From Allomuricauda ruestringensis DSM 13258 (GTDB lineage Bacteria; Bacteroidota; Bacteroidia; Flavobacteriales; Flavobacteriaceae): a stretch of 64,000 nucleotides of DNA. Under the pieces are notes generated by a model. That model worked only from the letters and a program-made list of their open reading frames with translations, did no database searches and was not told where the DNA came from. This document shows, piece after piece, positions 9,707-18,648 of the stretch. Made by a program: the position numbers and the translations under genes. Location of the stretch: positions 879,501-943,500 of the forward strand of contig NC_015945.1 of assembly GCF_000224085.1 (NCBI RefSeq), written 5' to 3'. Every line of letters starts with the position of its first letter. Position 1 is the stretch's first letter.

Positions 9707-10228
9707 ATGATTATGAGCGACTTGACCAATGAGATAGTTTTACGGCCCCGTTTCCGCATCTCCCTAAGAACCAATTTAGAGCAATTAGAGACTGTTTTTG
9801 ATTCCGTTACGGCCAATTCTTTTGTAATCAAAAGGCTCGATGAACACATATTTATAACGTTTAGAAAAGCCGAAATTACCTTTTGGTCACCTCAACTTCA
9901 CTTGGAACTTTCTTCTTTTGAGGAAGGTGTGAGCAACATTCGGGGGGTATTTGGACCCAATCCTACGCTTTGGACCTTTTTTATGTTCCTGCATTTTGGT
10001 GTGGGCACCCTTTTTATCATTTTGGGCATCTTTGCATATTCCAATTATTCTTTGGACAAGGATATTTCTTTGTGGTTGGCGGGCATGTTCTTTTTGGTGG
10101 TGATTTGGTTCGCGCTTTACGCCTTTGGCCGCTTGGGAAGAGCTAAGGGAAAAGGACAGATGGAGCAACTGAAACAATTTGTCCGGGATACCATTGCCCC
10201 TTTCGAACGAATCAACAATGAATCTTAG
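9707..10228 (+). CDS. small membrane protein of unknown function
   Basis: I do not recognise the family. The 173-residue protein has a soluble N-terminal half (about 95 residues, beta-rich in appearance), then two hydrophobic segments (LWTFFMFLHFGVGTLFIILG and SLWLAGMFFLVVIWFALYAF) and a short basic, amphipathic tail. Two start codons are possible, ATG at 9707 and ATG at 9713; MSDLTNEI from the second is equally plausible. It stands alone between two minus-strand GTPase genes and its stop overlaps the era stop by four bases. It may bind lipids or act as a stress-related membrane protein, but nothing in the sequence proves a role. Confidence 0.75.
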   Translation: MIMSDLTNEIVLRPRFRISLRTNLEQLETVFDSVTANSFVIKRLDEHIFITFRKAEITFWSPQLHLELSSFEEGVSNIRGVFGPNPTLWTFFMFLHFGVGTLFIILGIFAYSNYSLDKDISLWLAGMFFLVVIWFALYAFGRLGRAKGKGQMEQLKQFVRDTIAPFERINNES

Positions 10229-11106
10229 CCATTGTACCCAAAGCGCCTGAGCTGCTGGGAATTGCTGCGCCAGTTTTTGTTCACTTTTACATACAGTTCA
10301 ATATGAACCTGCTTGGCAAAGAATTTTTCGAGGTCTTTACGAGCTTCCACCCCTACTTTTTTAATAGCGCTTCCTTTGTGCCCTATAATGATTCCTTTTT
10401 GGGTATCGCGCTCTACCATAATCACGGAGCGAATGCGGATAATGTCCTCATCCTCTAAAAACTCTTCGGTTTCCACCTCAACGGAATAGGGAATTTCCTT
10501 TTTATAGTGGAGCAAGATTTTTTCACGAATGGTCTCGTTCACAAAAAAGCGTTCGGGCTTATCCGTGATCTGATCTTTGGGATAAAATGGAGGTGCTTCT
10601 GGCAAGAGTTCCAAAATACGGTTGAACACTTCGGTGACATTAAAGTTTTCCAAAGCGGATATGGGGTGAATTTCTGCATTGGGCAATTGCTCTTGCCAAT
10701 ATTGCATTTGTTCTTCCAGTATCTGCTGGTCGGATGTATCAATTTTGTTGAGAAGCAACAATACAGGAATCTTGCTGTTCTGTATTTTTTTGAAGAAGGA
10801 TTCGTCTTTCAATGCCTTCTCTCCTATTTCCACCATATACAACAGCACATCGGCATCTTCAAAAGCGGATTTCACAAAATCCATCATGGAACTTTGCAGT
10901 TCGTAGACTGGCTTTATTATTCCTGGGGTGTCGGAGAGAATCATTTGAAAATCATCACCGTTCACGATGCCCAAAATACGGTGACGAGTGGTCTGTGCCT
11001 TGGAGGTAATAATGGACAATTTTTCGCCCACAAAGGCATTCATCAACGTGGATTTACCCACATTGGGATTACCGATAATATTTACAAATCCTGCTTTATG
11101 CGCCAC
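10225..11106 (-). CDS. era: GTPase Era
   Basis: Era binds the 3' end of 16S rRNA and couples 30S maturation to growth. The G domain has GNPNVGKSTLMNAF, DTPGI and NKID; the C-terminal KH domain contains GIIIGHKGSAIKKVG. About 293 residues. An upstream TTG at 11124 would add KKERK, but flavobacterial Era proteins normally begin at (M)AHKAGFVNIIGN, which fits the GTG at 11106. The start lies inside the last codons of the symporter gene, so the two genes are translationally linked. The 3' end overlaps the convergent membrane-protein gene by four bases. Confidence 0.95.
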   Translation of the reverse strand: MAHKAGFVNIIGNPNVGKSTLMNAFVGEKLSIITSKAQTTRHRILGIVNGDDFQMILSDTPGIIKPVYELQSSMMDFVKSAFEDADVLLYMVEIGEKALKDESFFKKIQNSKIPVLLLLNKIDTSDQQILEEQMQYWQEQLPNAEIHPISALENFNVTEVFNRILELLPEAPPFYPKDQITDKPERFFVNETIREKILLHYKKEIPYSVEVETEEFLEDEDIIRIRSVIMVERDTQKGIIIGHKGSAIKKVGVEARKDLEKFFAKQVHIELYVKVNKNWRSNSQQLRRFGYNG

Positions 11107-12460
11107 CTTTCTTTCTTTTTTCAAAATATTGTTTGGATGCTGCGTTCACCTTTGGTGAAAGGTACAACACAGCAATCATATTGGGTATTACCATGAGTGC
11201 ATATGATAGGTCAATCAGGTTTTTTACCAATTTTAATGAAGCTATTGCAGCAAAAACAATCATAATAATAAAAAACACATTGTACCATTTTCCGATTTTA
11301 GCGTTGGTCAAAAATGAAAGACTCTTCACGCCGTAATACGAATAGGTAAACAGCGTTGACAAGGCAAATGCTGCTACAATCACCATCAGCAGTATATCTC
11401 CGATACCGTAAAGGGTGGTTTCAAACGCAGACATCGTCATCACGATTCCACTACCTTCTTCGAGATAGGCACCGCTCAAAATAATAACAACCGCGGTAAA
11501 GGTACATACTAAAATGGTATCGATAAACGGTCCCAACATGGCTACGAGTCCTTCTTTTGCGGGTTCGTCGTTACGGGATTGCCCGTGGTACATGGGCGCA
11601 CTACCTAAACCTGCTTCGTTGGAAAACATGGCCCTACGAACTCCAACGATGACCAAGCCCCAGAATCCCCCTGTGACCATGGTATCGAAGTTCCACGCTT
11701 CGACCAATATCATTTTTAGGGCGGGAAAAACTTCATCGGCATGGCTGGCCATTACAAAAATGACCGCCAATAGGTAAATGCCGACCATAAAAGGTACGAT
11801 TGCCGATGCGACTTTGGCTATTTTGGTAAGTCCTCCAAAAATTACGATAGATGTGATTATGGCCAGAAAAAAGCCGATTCCCAGTTTCCAATTATATTCA
11901 CTGGTCGCCCAAATGGTCTCTTGGGGTTCCACAACACCCATAAAAGCTTCGGTAAACTGATTGGCGGTAAAAACCCCCAAAAATCCGAACAATCCGCAGA
12001 CACTAAAAAAAATGGCCATGGGTTTTGCCCATTTTCCCATTCCTTGTGTAATGTAGAACATGGGGCCGCCCTGCATTTTTCCTTCGGAATCTGTGCCGCG
12101 GTACATAATGGCCAAACTACCGGAATAAAATTTGATTCCCATACCCAAAAGGGCAGTCATCCAAATCCAGAACACCACACCTGGTCCGCCATCATGTATG
12201 GCAATGGCCACACCCGATATATTTCCCAGTCCGACCGTGGCGGCTACGGCTGCAGACAATGCTTGAAAAGAGCTAACATCACCTTTGGCATTTTTATCGT
12301 CGTACTTGCCGGAAACCACCGCAATGGCATGCCCAAAGTGTCGGAATGGGGCAAATTTGGAGTAAAACGCCAAAAACAGTCCACCCCCAATAAGGAGAAT
12401 GAACATAGGCCACTCTGTATAGGGCAAAAGTGAGGATATAAAATCGTTAATTGCGTCCAT
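11096..12460 (-). CDS. sodium:alanine/glycine symporter (AgcS family)
   Basis: A 454-residue inner-membrane carrier of the sodium:alanine symporter family, which imports alanine or glycine with sodium. About ten or eleven hydrophobic segments are visible. Family signatures are ATVGLGNISGVAIAIHDGGP near residue 75 (the family profile includes G-N-I-x-G-V-A) and FSNEAGLGSAPMYHG. Length is normal. It is the first gene of a two-gene unit with era, overlapping its start by 11 bases. A -7-like TAAATTCG lies upstream but matches the consensus imperfectly. Marine flavobacteria often carry such sodium-driven carriers; the exact amino acid transported cannot be read from sequence. Confidence 0.92.
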   Translation of the reverse strand: MDAINDFISSLLPYTEWPMFILLIGGGLFLAFYSKFAPFRHFGHAIAVVSGKYDDKNAKGDVSSFQALSAAVAATVGLGNISGVAIAIHDGGPGVVFWIWMTALLGMGIKFYSGSLAIMYRGTDSEGKMQGGPMFYITQGMGKWAKPMAIFFSVCGLFGFLGVFTANQFTEAFMGVVEPQETIWATSEYNWKLGIGFFLAIITSIVIFGGLTKIAKVASAIVPFMVGIYLLAVIFVMASHADEVFPALKMILVEAWNFDTMVTGGFWGLVIVGVRRAMFSNEAGLGSAPMYHGQSRNDEPAKEGLVAMLGPFIDTILVCTFTAVVIILSGAYLEEGSGIVMTMSAFETTLYGIGDILLMVIVAAFALSTLFTYSYYGVKSLSFLTNAKIGKWYNVFFIIMIVFAAIASLKLVKNLIDLSYALMVIPNMIAVLYLSPKVNAASKQYFEKRKKGGA

Positions 12461-12530
12461 AAGGTAAAAAGGCCGAATTTATGGATTTTGAGCGGGATTG
12501 GCGCTAGTGGAAAAGGAATATTAAGTTTCG

Positions 12531-12563
12531 TTTGGAAATGATGTAAAAAGCGTTGTATATTTG
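12531..12563 (+). promoter_or_regulatory. promoter TTTG-N21-TATATTTG upstream of tRNA-fMet region
   Basis: A -33 TTTG (12531-12534), a 21-base spacer and a -7 TATATTTG (12556-12563) match the Bacteroidota housekeeping promoter closely. Transcription would begin near 12570, exactly at the truncated tRNA copy and about 110 bases before the intact tRNA. Confidence 0.75.
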
Positions 12564-12571
12564 CCGTCCAC

Positions 12572-12588
12572 ATCGCGGGGTAGAGCAG
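12572..12588 (+). pseudogene. 5' fragment of initiator tRNA-Met
   Basis: Bases 12572-12588 are identical to 12679-12695, the first 16 bases of the intact tRNA plus one leader base. The similarity stops in the D loop, where an intergenic repeat begins. No anticodon or 3' half follows, so this is a fragment. Confidence 0.75.
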
Positions 12589-12590
12589 CA

Positions 12591-12611
12591 CCCTTCGACG
12601 ATGCTCAGGGC
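12591..12611. repeat. dispersed CTTCGAC...GCTCAG repeat
   Basis: CCCTTCGACGATGCTCAGGG is an imperfect palindrome of a kind common in intergenic DNA of Bacteroidota. A related core, CTTCGACTACGCTCAG, occurs at 48712-48726. Here it splits the duplicated tRNA 5' end from the intact gene. Confidence 0.6.
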
Positions 12612-12679
12612 AAGGTACCTACACCAACTGAGCATTTTATTGATAATCGACGTTTCCAAAAGAAACAGAAAACATATAT

Positions 12680-12752
<73 letters not shown>

Positions 12753-12758
12753 CTAAAC

Positions 12759-12790
12759 AAAAAGCCGAGAAGATTTTCTCGGCTTTTTTT
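12759..12790 (+). terminator. terminator after tRNA-fMet
   Basis: AAGCCGAGAA/TTCTCGGCTT hairpin followed by a run of T, starting six bases after the tRNA. Confidence 0.9.
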
Positions 12791-12931
12791 ATGTTTTCAT
12801 CTCAACCCCTTAGTTTATATAGCTTCTAGATGGTAAACTTTTATCGGGGCTTACCTACTTTAATAGTTTATTAGCAATTTTAACAGTTTATTTTCATAAA
12901 TTGTTAAAGCCTAATTCATCATCAATCAAAA

Positions 12932-14452
12932 ATGAGACAATCTACCAACTATATTGTCTTACTGTTTCTATGGCTGAACACTATGTTAGCCTATGGCATT
13001 GCCTCTACTAATGGTTATGCTGGTATCCCTACACCCACAGCGGAAACGTTTAAAGACTCCCTAGATTGGGCAGACTACTATTTTAATATTCACCGGTTTA
13101 AGGAAGCAGTACCCTTATATAAAAAAAACCTTGATGTAACCGATAAGGAACAAAAAATTCACATCTTAAAAAAGTTAGCGCTTAGTCAGGCGGCATTGGG
13201 GAGGCCTGATGAATCCATTTCATACATCTACGATTATTTTAAAATAGATTTTCAACCTACCTTTCTTTTACATGAGGATTTTGATGGCATTCGAGACGAA
13301 GAAAATTTTGCAAAGTTATCTGGAACTGTATTACCAAAATTCACAGGCTGGTCAATTTTTTACTTTTTTGTTTCCCTAATTGGCTTTTACGTCACCTTTG
13401 TTTTATTGATCAACAAAAAAATTGACAAACAGGCCAGAATTCTAATCGCCACTTTTGTTTTTATTCATTCCCTTTTCATTTTAAATATATGTATAAACCA
13501 GACCAATTATGTGTTCGAGTTTCCACACACCTACCTCATGTCGACTTGGTCTTCCTTTTTATATGGCCCACTGCTCTTTCTTTATTTTAAACGAGTTTCA
13601 AAATCAACCGACCTCAACAAAAGCGACCTATGGCATTTTTTGCCCACCTTGGTTTTAACCATATATCTAATTTTTACGGTTTATGGTTTTTCAGGTTCAG
13701 AAAAAGTGAACCAAATGTTGCAACGGTTGGAGGAGGGTCTAAATCCGGGAGATTCCACTAAATTATTCTTGATGGTTGCCCTCAAAGCAATTTCGTTGGG
13801 TTTGTATGCTTTTTTGGTCCATCTAGTATTGATCAAGAACAAAATGGGCTTGAGCAAAAAAACCAGAACCTGGCAAAAAAACATCTATCTTATACATGTA
13901 AGCTATGTAATGGTTTATGTAATTTACGGGGTATATATTATTGCCGGGGTAAACAGTGGAGTACTATACCATGCTCCCATTGTTTTGATGAGCACCATGG
14001 TCTTATATGTTGGATATGCTGCCAATGTACAACCCCATGTATTTAGCGGTTTATACGCCTATACCAATCGGCTATTCCCAAAATATATAAAATCCGGTTT
14101 AACAGACAGTCTTTCACAAGAGCTCAAAAAGAACCTGAGCGACCTATTTCTAAAAGATAAGCTATACCGCAAAAATGACATCAATCTTGACATGGTGGCC
14201 GAAAAACTCGACACTACCCGGCATAATGCTTCACAACTGATCAACGAACATTTTAATATGAGCTTTAGGGAATTTGTGAATTCTTACCGTATTCAAGAAG
14301 CCAAAGAACTCCTTGAAAAAGAAAATGAACTCAATATTATAGACATCGCCTACGAGGTGGGTTACAACAATAAGGTATCCTTCAACAAAGCTTTTAAAAA
14401 AGACACCCGTCTTACTCCCAGCGAATACCTCAATCACCTAAAACAGGGGTAA
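12932..14452 (+). CDS. membrane-bound AraC-family regulator with 7TM sensor
   Basis: A 506-residue one-component regulator. It starts with a signal-like hydrophobic stretch, then a periplasmic helical region (about 40-130, TPR-like: WADYYFNIHRFKEAVPLYKK). Seven hydrophobic segments follow between about 139 and 375. The last 100 residues are an AraC/XylS DNA-binding domain with two helix-turn-helix units (YRIQEAKELL, IDIAYEVGYNNKVSFNKAFK, TPSEYL). Such proteins sense a signal in the envelope and control nearby genes; here the likely targets are the downstream AraC gene and the susCD operon (inference). Its DNA-binding domain closely resembles that of the next gene, suggesting duplication. The leader CATCAATCAAAAAT just before its start recurs before the next gene. 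Confidence 0.9.
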   Translation: MRQSTNYIVLLFLWLNTMLAYGIASTNGYAGIPTPTAETFKDSLDWADYYFNIHRFKEAVPLYKKNLDVTDKEQKIHILKKLALSQAALGRPDESISYIYDYFKIDFQPTFLLHEDFDGIRDEENFAKLSGTVLPKFTGWSIFYFFVSLIGFYVTFVLLINKKIDKQARILIATFVFIHSLFILNICINQTNYVFEFPHTYLMSTWSSFLYGPLLFLYFKRVSKSTDLNKSDLWHFLPTLVLTIYLIFTVYGFSGSEKVNQMLQRLEEGLNPGDSTKLFLMVALKAISLGLYAFLVHLVLIKNKMGLSKKTRTWQKNIYLIHVSYVMVYVIYGVYIIAGVNSGVLYHAPIVLMSTMVLYVGYAANVQPHVFSGLYAYTNRLFPKYIKSGLTDSLSQELKKNLSDLFLKDKLYRKNDINLDMVAEKLDTTRHNASQLINEHFNMSFREFVNSYRIQEAKELLEKENELNIIDIAYEVGYNNKVSFNKAFKKDTRLTPSEYLNHLKQG

Positions 14453-14525
14453 AGTCTTATCGGGAACACCTAAAAACAAAGGTTTTATTGTTAACTAGTG
14501 GTCATCAATCAAAAATCATCAATCT

Positions 14526-15005
14526 ATGAAACGACTACTAAAGCAACTCGTTTTTAAGTACATTGGGCAGGAGGAGCTGACCTCCGACCCATTAAACGGT
14601 CATGAAAAGTACAAGAAGTCCGGACTTACGGAAGAAGAAGCCCTTGCTATTCGAGGGAAAATTAAAAAGGCCTTTGAGGAGGACAAAATTTACAGGAACA
14701 ACACCATTTGTCTTGACGAGCTTTCGGAACATATCGAAGACAATAGATACAAGGTGTCCCAAGTAATCAATACATACTTCTCCAAAAACTTTTATTCCTT
14801 TTTGAACGAATACAGAATAAAAGAAGCCAAACATCTTCTGGTATCGGACCCCACTTTAAGTGTAAAGGCCATTATGTACGAAGTAGGTTTCAACAGTAAG
14901 AACAGCTTTTACAGTGCCTTTAAAAAAGTAACAGGGCTTAGCCCCAACGATTACAGAACTGTTGCCTCTGTAGATTTCAATCAAAACAACATACAGATGG
15001 CGTAG
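14526..15005 (+). CDS. stand-alone AraC-type DNA-binding protein
   Basis: A 159-residue protein consisting of a basic, roughly 50-residue N-terminus and a complete AraC DNA-binding domain (EYRIKEAKHLL, IMYEVGFNSKNSFYSAFKK, LSPNDYR). There is no sensor domain or membrane segment. The domain is very similar to the C-terminus of the membrane regulator that ends 73 bases upstream: KIYRNN/KLYRKN, YRIKEAK/YRIQEAK and YEVGFNSKNSF/YEVGYNNKVSF align. It may compete with or assist that regulator on the same sites, but this is inference. A strong hairpin terminator follows its stop, so it is the last gene of the regulatory unit and susC needs its own promoter. Confidence 0.88.
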   Translation: MKRLLKQLVFKYIGQEELTSDPLNGHEKYKKSGLTEEEALAIRGKIKKAFEEDKIYRNNTICLDELSEHIEDNRYKVSQVINTYFSKNFYSFLNEYRIKEAKHLLVSDPTLSVKAIMYEVGFNSKNSFYSAFKKVTGLSPNDYRTVASVDFNQNNIQMA

Positions 15006-15037
15006 CAGAACCCATTAAATCGTTCAGAGTTATTCGC

Positions 15038-15067
15038 AAAAACCTCTTGGAAATCCAAGAGGTTTTT
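15038..15067 (+). terminator. terminator after the AraC pair
   Basis: AAAAACCTCTTGG/CCAAGAGGTTTTT hairpin with a three-base loop, 33 bases after the stop codon. Confidence 0.88.
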
Positions 15068-15375
15068 CACATCTTATTATCAAATTGTTATCAAATCCGT
15101 TTTGATGTGTTAAAAACGGTACTTCCCCATGGGCATCCTTGTTTTTCAGGTTCTTGCCGTTTAAAAAGTACCTGCTCCACAACACTTATAGGTTGATTTG
15201 TTATGCAATTGTAAAGGTAGGGCGGTGAGAGGCTCTGCTTCTTAAAAAAACAAAATCCATTGAGTTTTGTTCACTTCCCAGAAGTATTATTTGAATTAGC
15301 TATCATTTTCCCAGTGCCGTCCACCTTTCTCAATTGCCCTAACTCATTTCAAATTACTAACAAAACTTTATTCGT
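15068..15375. other. non-coding region upstream of susC
   Basis: No supported gene in this 308-base stretch. It should hold the susC promoter and regulator sites. TATTATTTG near 15286-15294 is one base longer than the TAnnTTTG box, with TTTTG about 20 bases before it; I do not call it firmly. No long inverted repeat was seen. Confidence 0.5.
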
Positions 15376-18300
15376 ATGAAAGTAAAGAAACTGTTTGGAG
15401 CACTGCTGGCCATGTGTCTATCAATAGCATTTGCCCATGCCCAAGAAAAAACGGTCACCGGAACGGTCACCGACCAAGAAGGGGTGCCCTTGCCCGGTGT
15501 TAACATTATTGTTAAGGGAACCGCTCGGGGTACACAATCCGATTTTGATGGCAATTATGCTATTGAAGCCAGTGAAGGGGATATTCTTGTATTCTCCTAT
15601 TTGGGACAAAGAACGCAAGAAAGAAGTATTGGTACAGGGAGTACCATTAATGTACAAATGGAGGAAGATGCATCCCAACTTGAAGAAGTAGTGGTAACCG
15701 CCCAAGGTATTGTTCGAGAGAAACGATCCTTAGGATACTCCGTAACCACTGTAGAATCCGACAAAGTGGAATCCAGACCAGAAGCCGACGTTGCCCGTGT
15801 ATTGAACGGAAAAGTCGCCGGGGTCAACATTACATCCAATAATGGAATGTCCGGTTCAGGTACCAACATTATTATTCGTGGATATTCTTCAGCAACACAA
15901 TCCAACCAACCGCTATTTATTGTGGACGGTATCCCTTTTGATTCTGGCACCAACACACAGACCAACTTTTTGGATGGAAATACCGAATCCAGTCGATTTT
16001 TGGACCTTGATCCAAACAATATAGAAAGTGTAAGCGTACTAAAAGGATTAAGTGCAACCGTGCTGTACGGTAACCGAGGTAGAAATGGTGTAATTTTAAT
16101 CACCACCAAAGGTGCCGCCACAGGCGACACCCCTTCAAAAACCGAAGTTTCCGTTACACAGTCGGTATTTATGTCGAATGCAGTACTCCCAAAATTCCAA
16201 GATAATTACGGAAGTGGGTTTCACCAAGGCTTCGGGTTTTTCTTCAGTAACTGGGGACCACGTTTTGATCGTACGGACGATGATGGCATAGCCACCGCAG
16301 CACAATATATTCGTACTGGCCCCAATGGCGTAGCACTTACCCGACATCCATTCAACTATATTGCAGATCCGACTTTGATTGCAGGGTACGAGGATCTTTT
16401 GGACGACGAATATCCTTATAAACCTTACAATGGTGTCGAGGAATTCTTCAGGACCGGTTATGTGTACAGTACTTCCGTTAATGTTCGCGGAGGTTCGGAA
16501 AAAGTAAACTTCAATGCCAACTATGGTCGCACAGAAGATATTGGGGTTACTCCCGGGAACAAATTATTGCGTAACAACTTTAGTTTGGGAGGCAATGCTA
16601 CTTTATCCAACAACTTTACCGTTTCAGGTGTGTTCAATTTTGCAAGGACAGGATATAAATCACCTCCAAATGCAGTAAGTACCGGCAGTGGGGCCGCCTT
16701 TAACGGTTCTGCCATTTTTGGGGATGTGCTTTATACTCCAAGGAGTGTCGATTTAACCAACATCCCGTTCCAAGCAGCAGATGGTAGAAGTTTATACTAT
16801 CGCTCAGGAAACGATATCCAAAACCCATATTGGACCGTAGCCAACTCAAAAACCTCTCAGGAAACCGACCGTTTTACAGGAAATGTTTCCATGAACTACG
16901 CCATTAACGATTGGATGAACCTCACCTATCGTGTTGGTTTGGATACCTATACCGAGTTAAACTCCTATGGACAAAACAAAGGTGGTGTCGATGGACCGAC
17001 CTTGGGTATTTTAAGGACAACATCAGTAAGAAACTCCATTTGGAACCATGATTTGATTCTAAGTGCTGAAAAAAGTCTTTCCGAAGATTTAGGTCTTACA
17101 GCAACTTTGGGTGCCAATAGCCGTAGGGACACCTATGCACAAGATGGTATTGAAAGTCAAGGACAATTGGTATTTGGAGTGCTCGAACACTACAACTTTA
17201 CCACCCCATCATCTGTCAACTCTTTCTCTGGAATTAATTTGAATCAAAATTTTGAAGAAAACCTAGTTGGAGTTTATTTAGATGCAACCCTCTCATATAA
17301 GGATCTGCTCTACCTGAATGTGGTAGGAAGAAACGATTGGTCCTCAACATTGGAAAGGGAAAACAACTCCTTGTTCTATCCAGGAGCCAGTTTATCCTTT
17401 ATTCCAACAACCGCATTCCCTGCACTGCAAGGAAACGTGCTGAACTATGCCAAACTCAGAGTGGGCTATGGTTCCTCCGCAGGTTTTCCAACCCCATTTA
17501 ATACACGGGATGTACTCTCTTTGGGCGCGAGAACCTTTGTGGATTTCAATGGCAATGTAGTATCAGGAAATACAGTTTCGGATGTTTTGGGGAACAGGAA
17601 TTTATCACCAGAGAGAGTTCAAGAACTGGAAATAGGTTTGGACACTCGATTGTTCAACAGTCTCAATTTTAATGTGAGCTTGTACCAAAAATCAACTACC
17701 GATCTTATCACCAACCGTACTTTGGACAGCTCCACAGGTTTCCGTTCCACTTTTGTAAACATTGGTGAAGTAGAGACCAAAGGTGTCGAGGTAGATTACG
17801 ACCTTAATCTATTGAGGGAAAGTGAAGCAGGAATAGGATTTAATCTAGCAGGAAACTTTACTGCCAACGAAACCATTGTTACCGATTTGGCCGAAGGCAC
17901 CAACAACATCCTATTGACTTTTGCCATAGCCGGCGAAGCAGCCAACTATGCCGTGGAAGGCAGACCTTTTGGTGTTTTGCTCGGAAGCACCATTCTAAAA
18001 GATGACAATGGCAACAAAGTTGTAGGTCCCAATGGTCGCTATTTGGTGGACAACAACATTACTGAAATAGGTGATCCCAATCCAGATTGGACCACTGCGC
18101 TGATTCCAACAATAACATTCAAAAACTTCACCCTATCGGCCAACTTACAGTATCGCCATGGCGGTGATGTTTACTCTGTAACTACAGCAGGATTGATCGG
18201 TCGCGGTGTGGTTGATCTGGATGATCCGATCCACAGGGAGTCCAATTATATTTTGCCAGGAGTTTTTGCGGATGGCACACCCAATAATGTTGCCATTTCG

Positions 18301-18618
18301 TCCACGGAATTTGGGTTCAACACCCTTTTTGCAGGTGGTATCAACGAAGCAAATATTTTTGACGGCACCACTATCCGTCTCCAGGAAGCCTCATTAGGGT
18401 ATTCCATTCCTAAGAAAATGTTGGATAAAACTCCTTTTGGCAGTTTATCCTTTACACTCTCTGGTTCCAATCTATGGTACAAAGCGGTAAACTTCCCAGA
18501 TGATGTTCGTTACGACACCAACTCTTCCAGTACCGGTGTGGGCAACGGGCAAGGAATCGATTTCTTTACCGGGCCATCTACCAGAAGATATGGTCTTACC
18601 GTAAGAGCATCATTTTAA
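15376..18618 (+). CDS. SusC/RagA-type TonB-linked outer membrane transporter
   Basis: A 1,080-residue outer-membrane beta-barrel that imports oligosaccharides or other large nutrients using TonB energy. It has a signal peptide (MKVKKLFGALLAMCLSIAFA-HA), then a carboxypeptidase-D-like domain with TVTGTVTDQEGVPLPGVNI and GTQSDFDGNY, the SusC signature EEVVVTAQG near residue 110, and a plug domain with NIIIRGYSS, PLFIVDGIP and LYGNRGRNGVILITTKG. The rest is barrel strands ending in YGLTVRASF with the terminal aromatic residue. SusD follows 30 bases after the stop and a lipoprotein gene after that, making a normal glycan-uptake operon. The GH16 enzyme 4.4 kb downstream suggests a beta-glucan such as laminarin, but the substrate is inference. 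Confidence 0.96.
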   Translation: MKVKKLFGALLAMCLSIAFAHAQEKTVTGTVTDQEGVPLPGVNIIVKGTARGTQSDFDGNYAIEASEGDILVFSYLGQRTQERSIGTGSTINVQMEEDASQLEEVVVTAQGIVREKRSLGYSVTTVESDKVESRPEADVARVLNGKVAGVNITSNNGMSGSGTNIIIRGYSSATQSNQPLFIVDGIPFDSGTNTQTNFLDGNTESSRFLDLDPNNIESVSVLKGLSATVLYGNRGRNGVILITTKGAATGDTPSKTEVSVTQSVFMSNAVLPKFQDNYGSGFHQGFGFFFSNWGPRFDRTDDDGIATAAQYIRTGPNGVALTRHPFNYIADPTLIAGYEDLLDDEYPYKPYNGVEEFFRTGYVYSTSVNVRGGSEKVNFNANYGRTEDIGVTPGNKLLRNNFSLGGNATLSNNFTVSGVFNFARTGYKSPPNAVSTGSGAAFNGSAIFGDVLYTPRSVDLTNIPFQAADGRSLYYRSGNDIQNPYWTVANSKTSQETDRFTGNVSMNYAINDWMNLTYRVGLDTYTELNSYGQNKGGVDGPTLGILRTTSVRNSIWNHDLILSAEKSLSEDLGLTATLGANSRRDTYAQDGIESQGQLVFGVLEHYNFTTPSSVNSFSGINLNQNFEENLVGVYLDATLSYKDLLYLNVVGRNDWSSTLERENNSLFYPGASLSFIPTTAFPALQGNVLNYAKLRVGYGSSAGFPTPFNTRDVLSLGARTFVDFNGNVVSGNTVSDVLGNRNLSPERVQELEIGLDTRLFNSLNFNVSLYQKSTTDLITNRTLDSSTGFRSTFVNIGEVETKGVEVDYDLNLLRESEAGIGFNLAGNFTANETIVTDLAEGTNNILLTFAIAGEAANYAVEGRPFGVLLGSTILKDDNGNKVVGPNGRYLVDNNITEIGDPNPDWTTALIPTITFKNFTLSANLQYRHGGDVYSVTTAGLIGRGVVDLDDPIHRESNYILPGVFADGTPNNVAISSTEFGFNTLFAGGINEANIFDGTTIRLQEASLGYSIPKKMLDKTPFGSLSFTLSGSNLWYKAVNFPDDVRYDTNSSSTGVGNGQGIDFFTGPSTRRYGLTVRASF

Positions 18619-18648
18619 AAGCAGCTAACTAGAATCAAAAAATATATT

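Noticed and set aside
11921..12433. 170-codon plus-strand frame opposite the symporter
   Set aside because: Antisense to conserved membrane segments of the symporter; no family features.
12572..12670. A second functional tRNA
   Set aside because: Only the first 16 tRNA bases are present; no anticodon arm or 3' acceptor strand.
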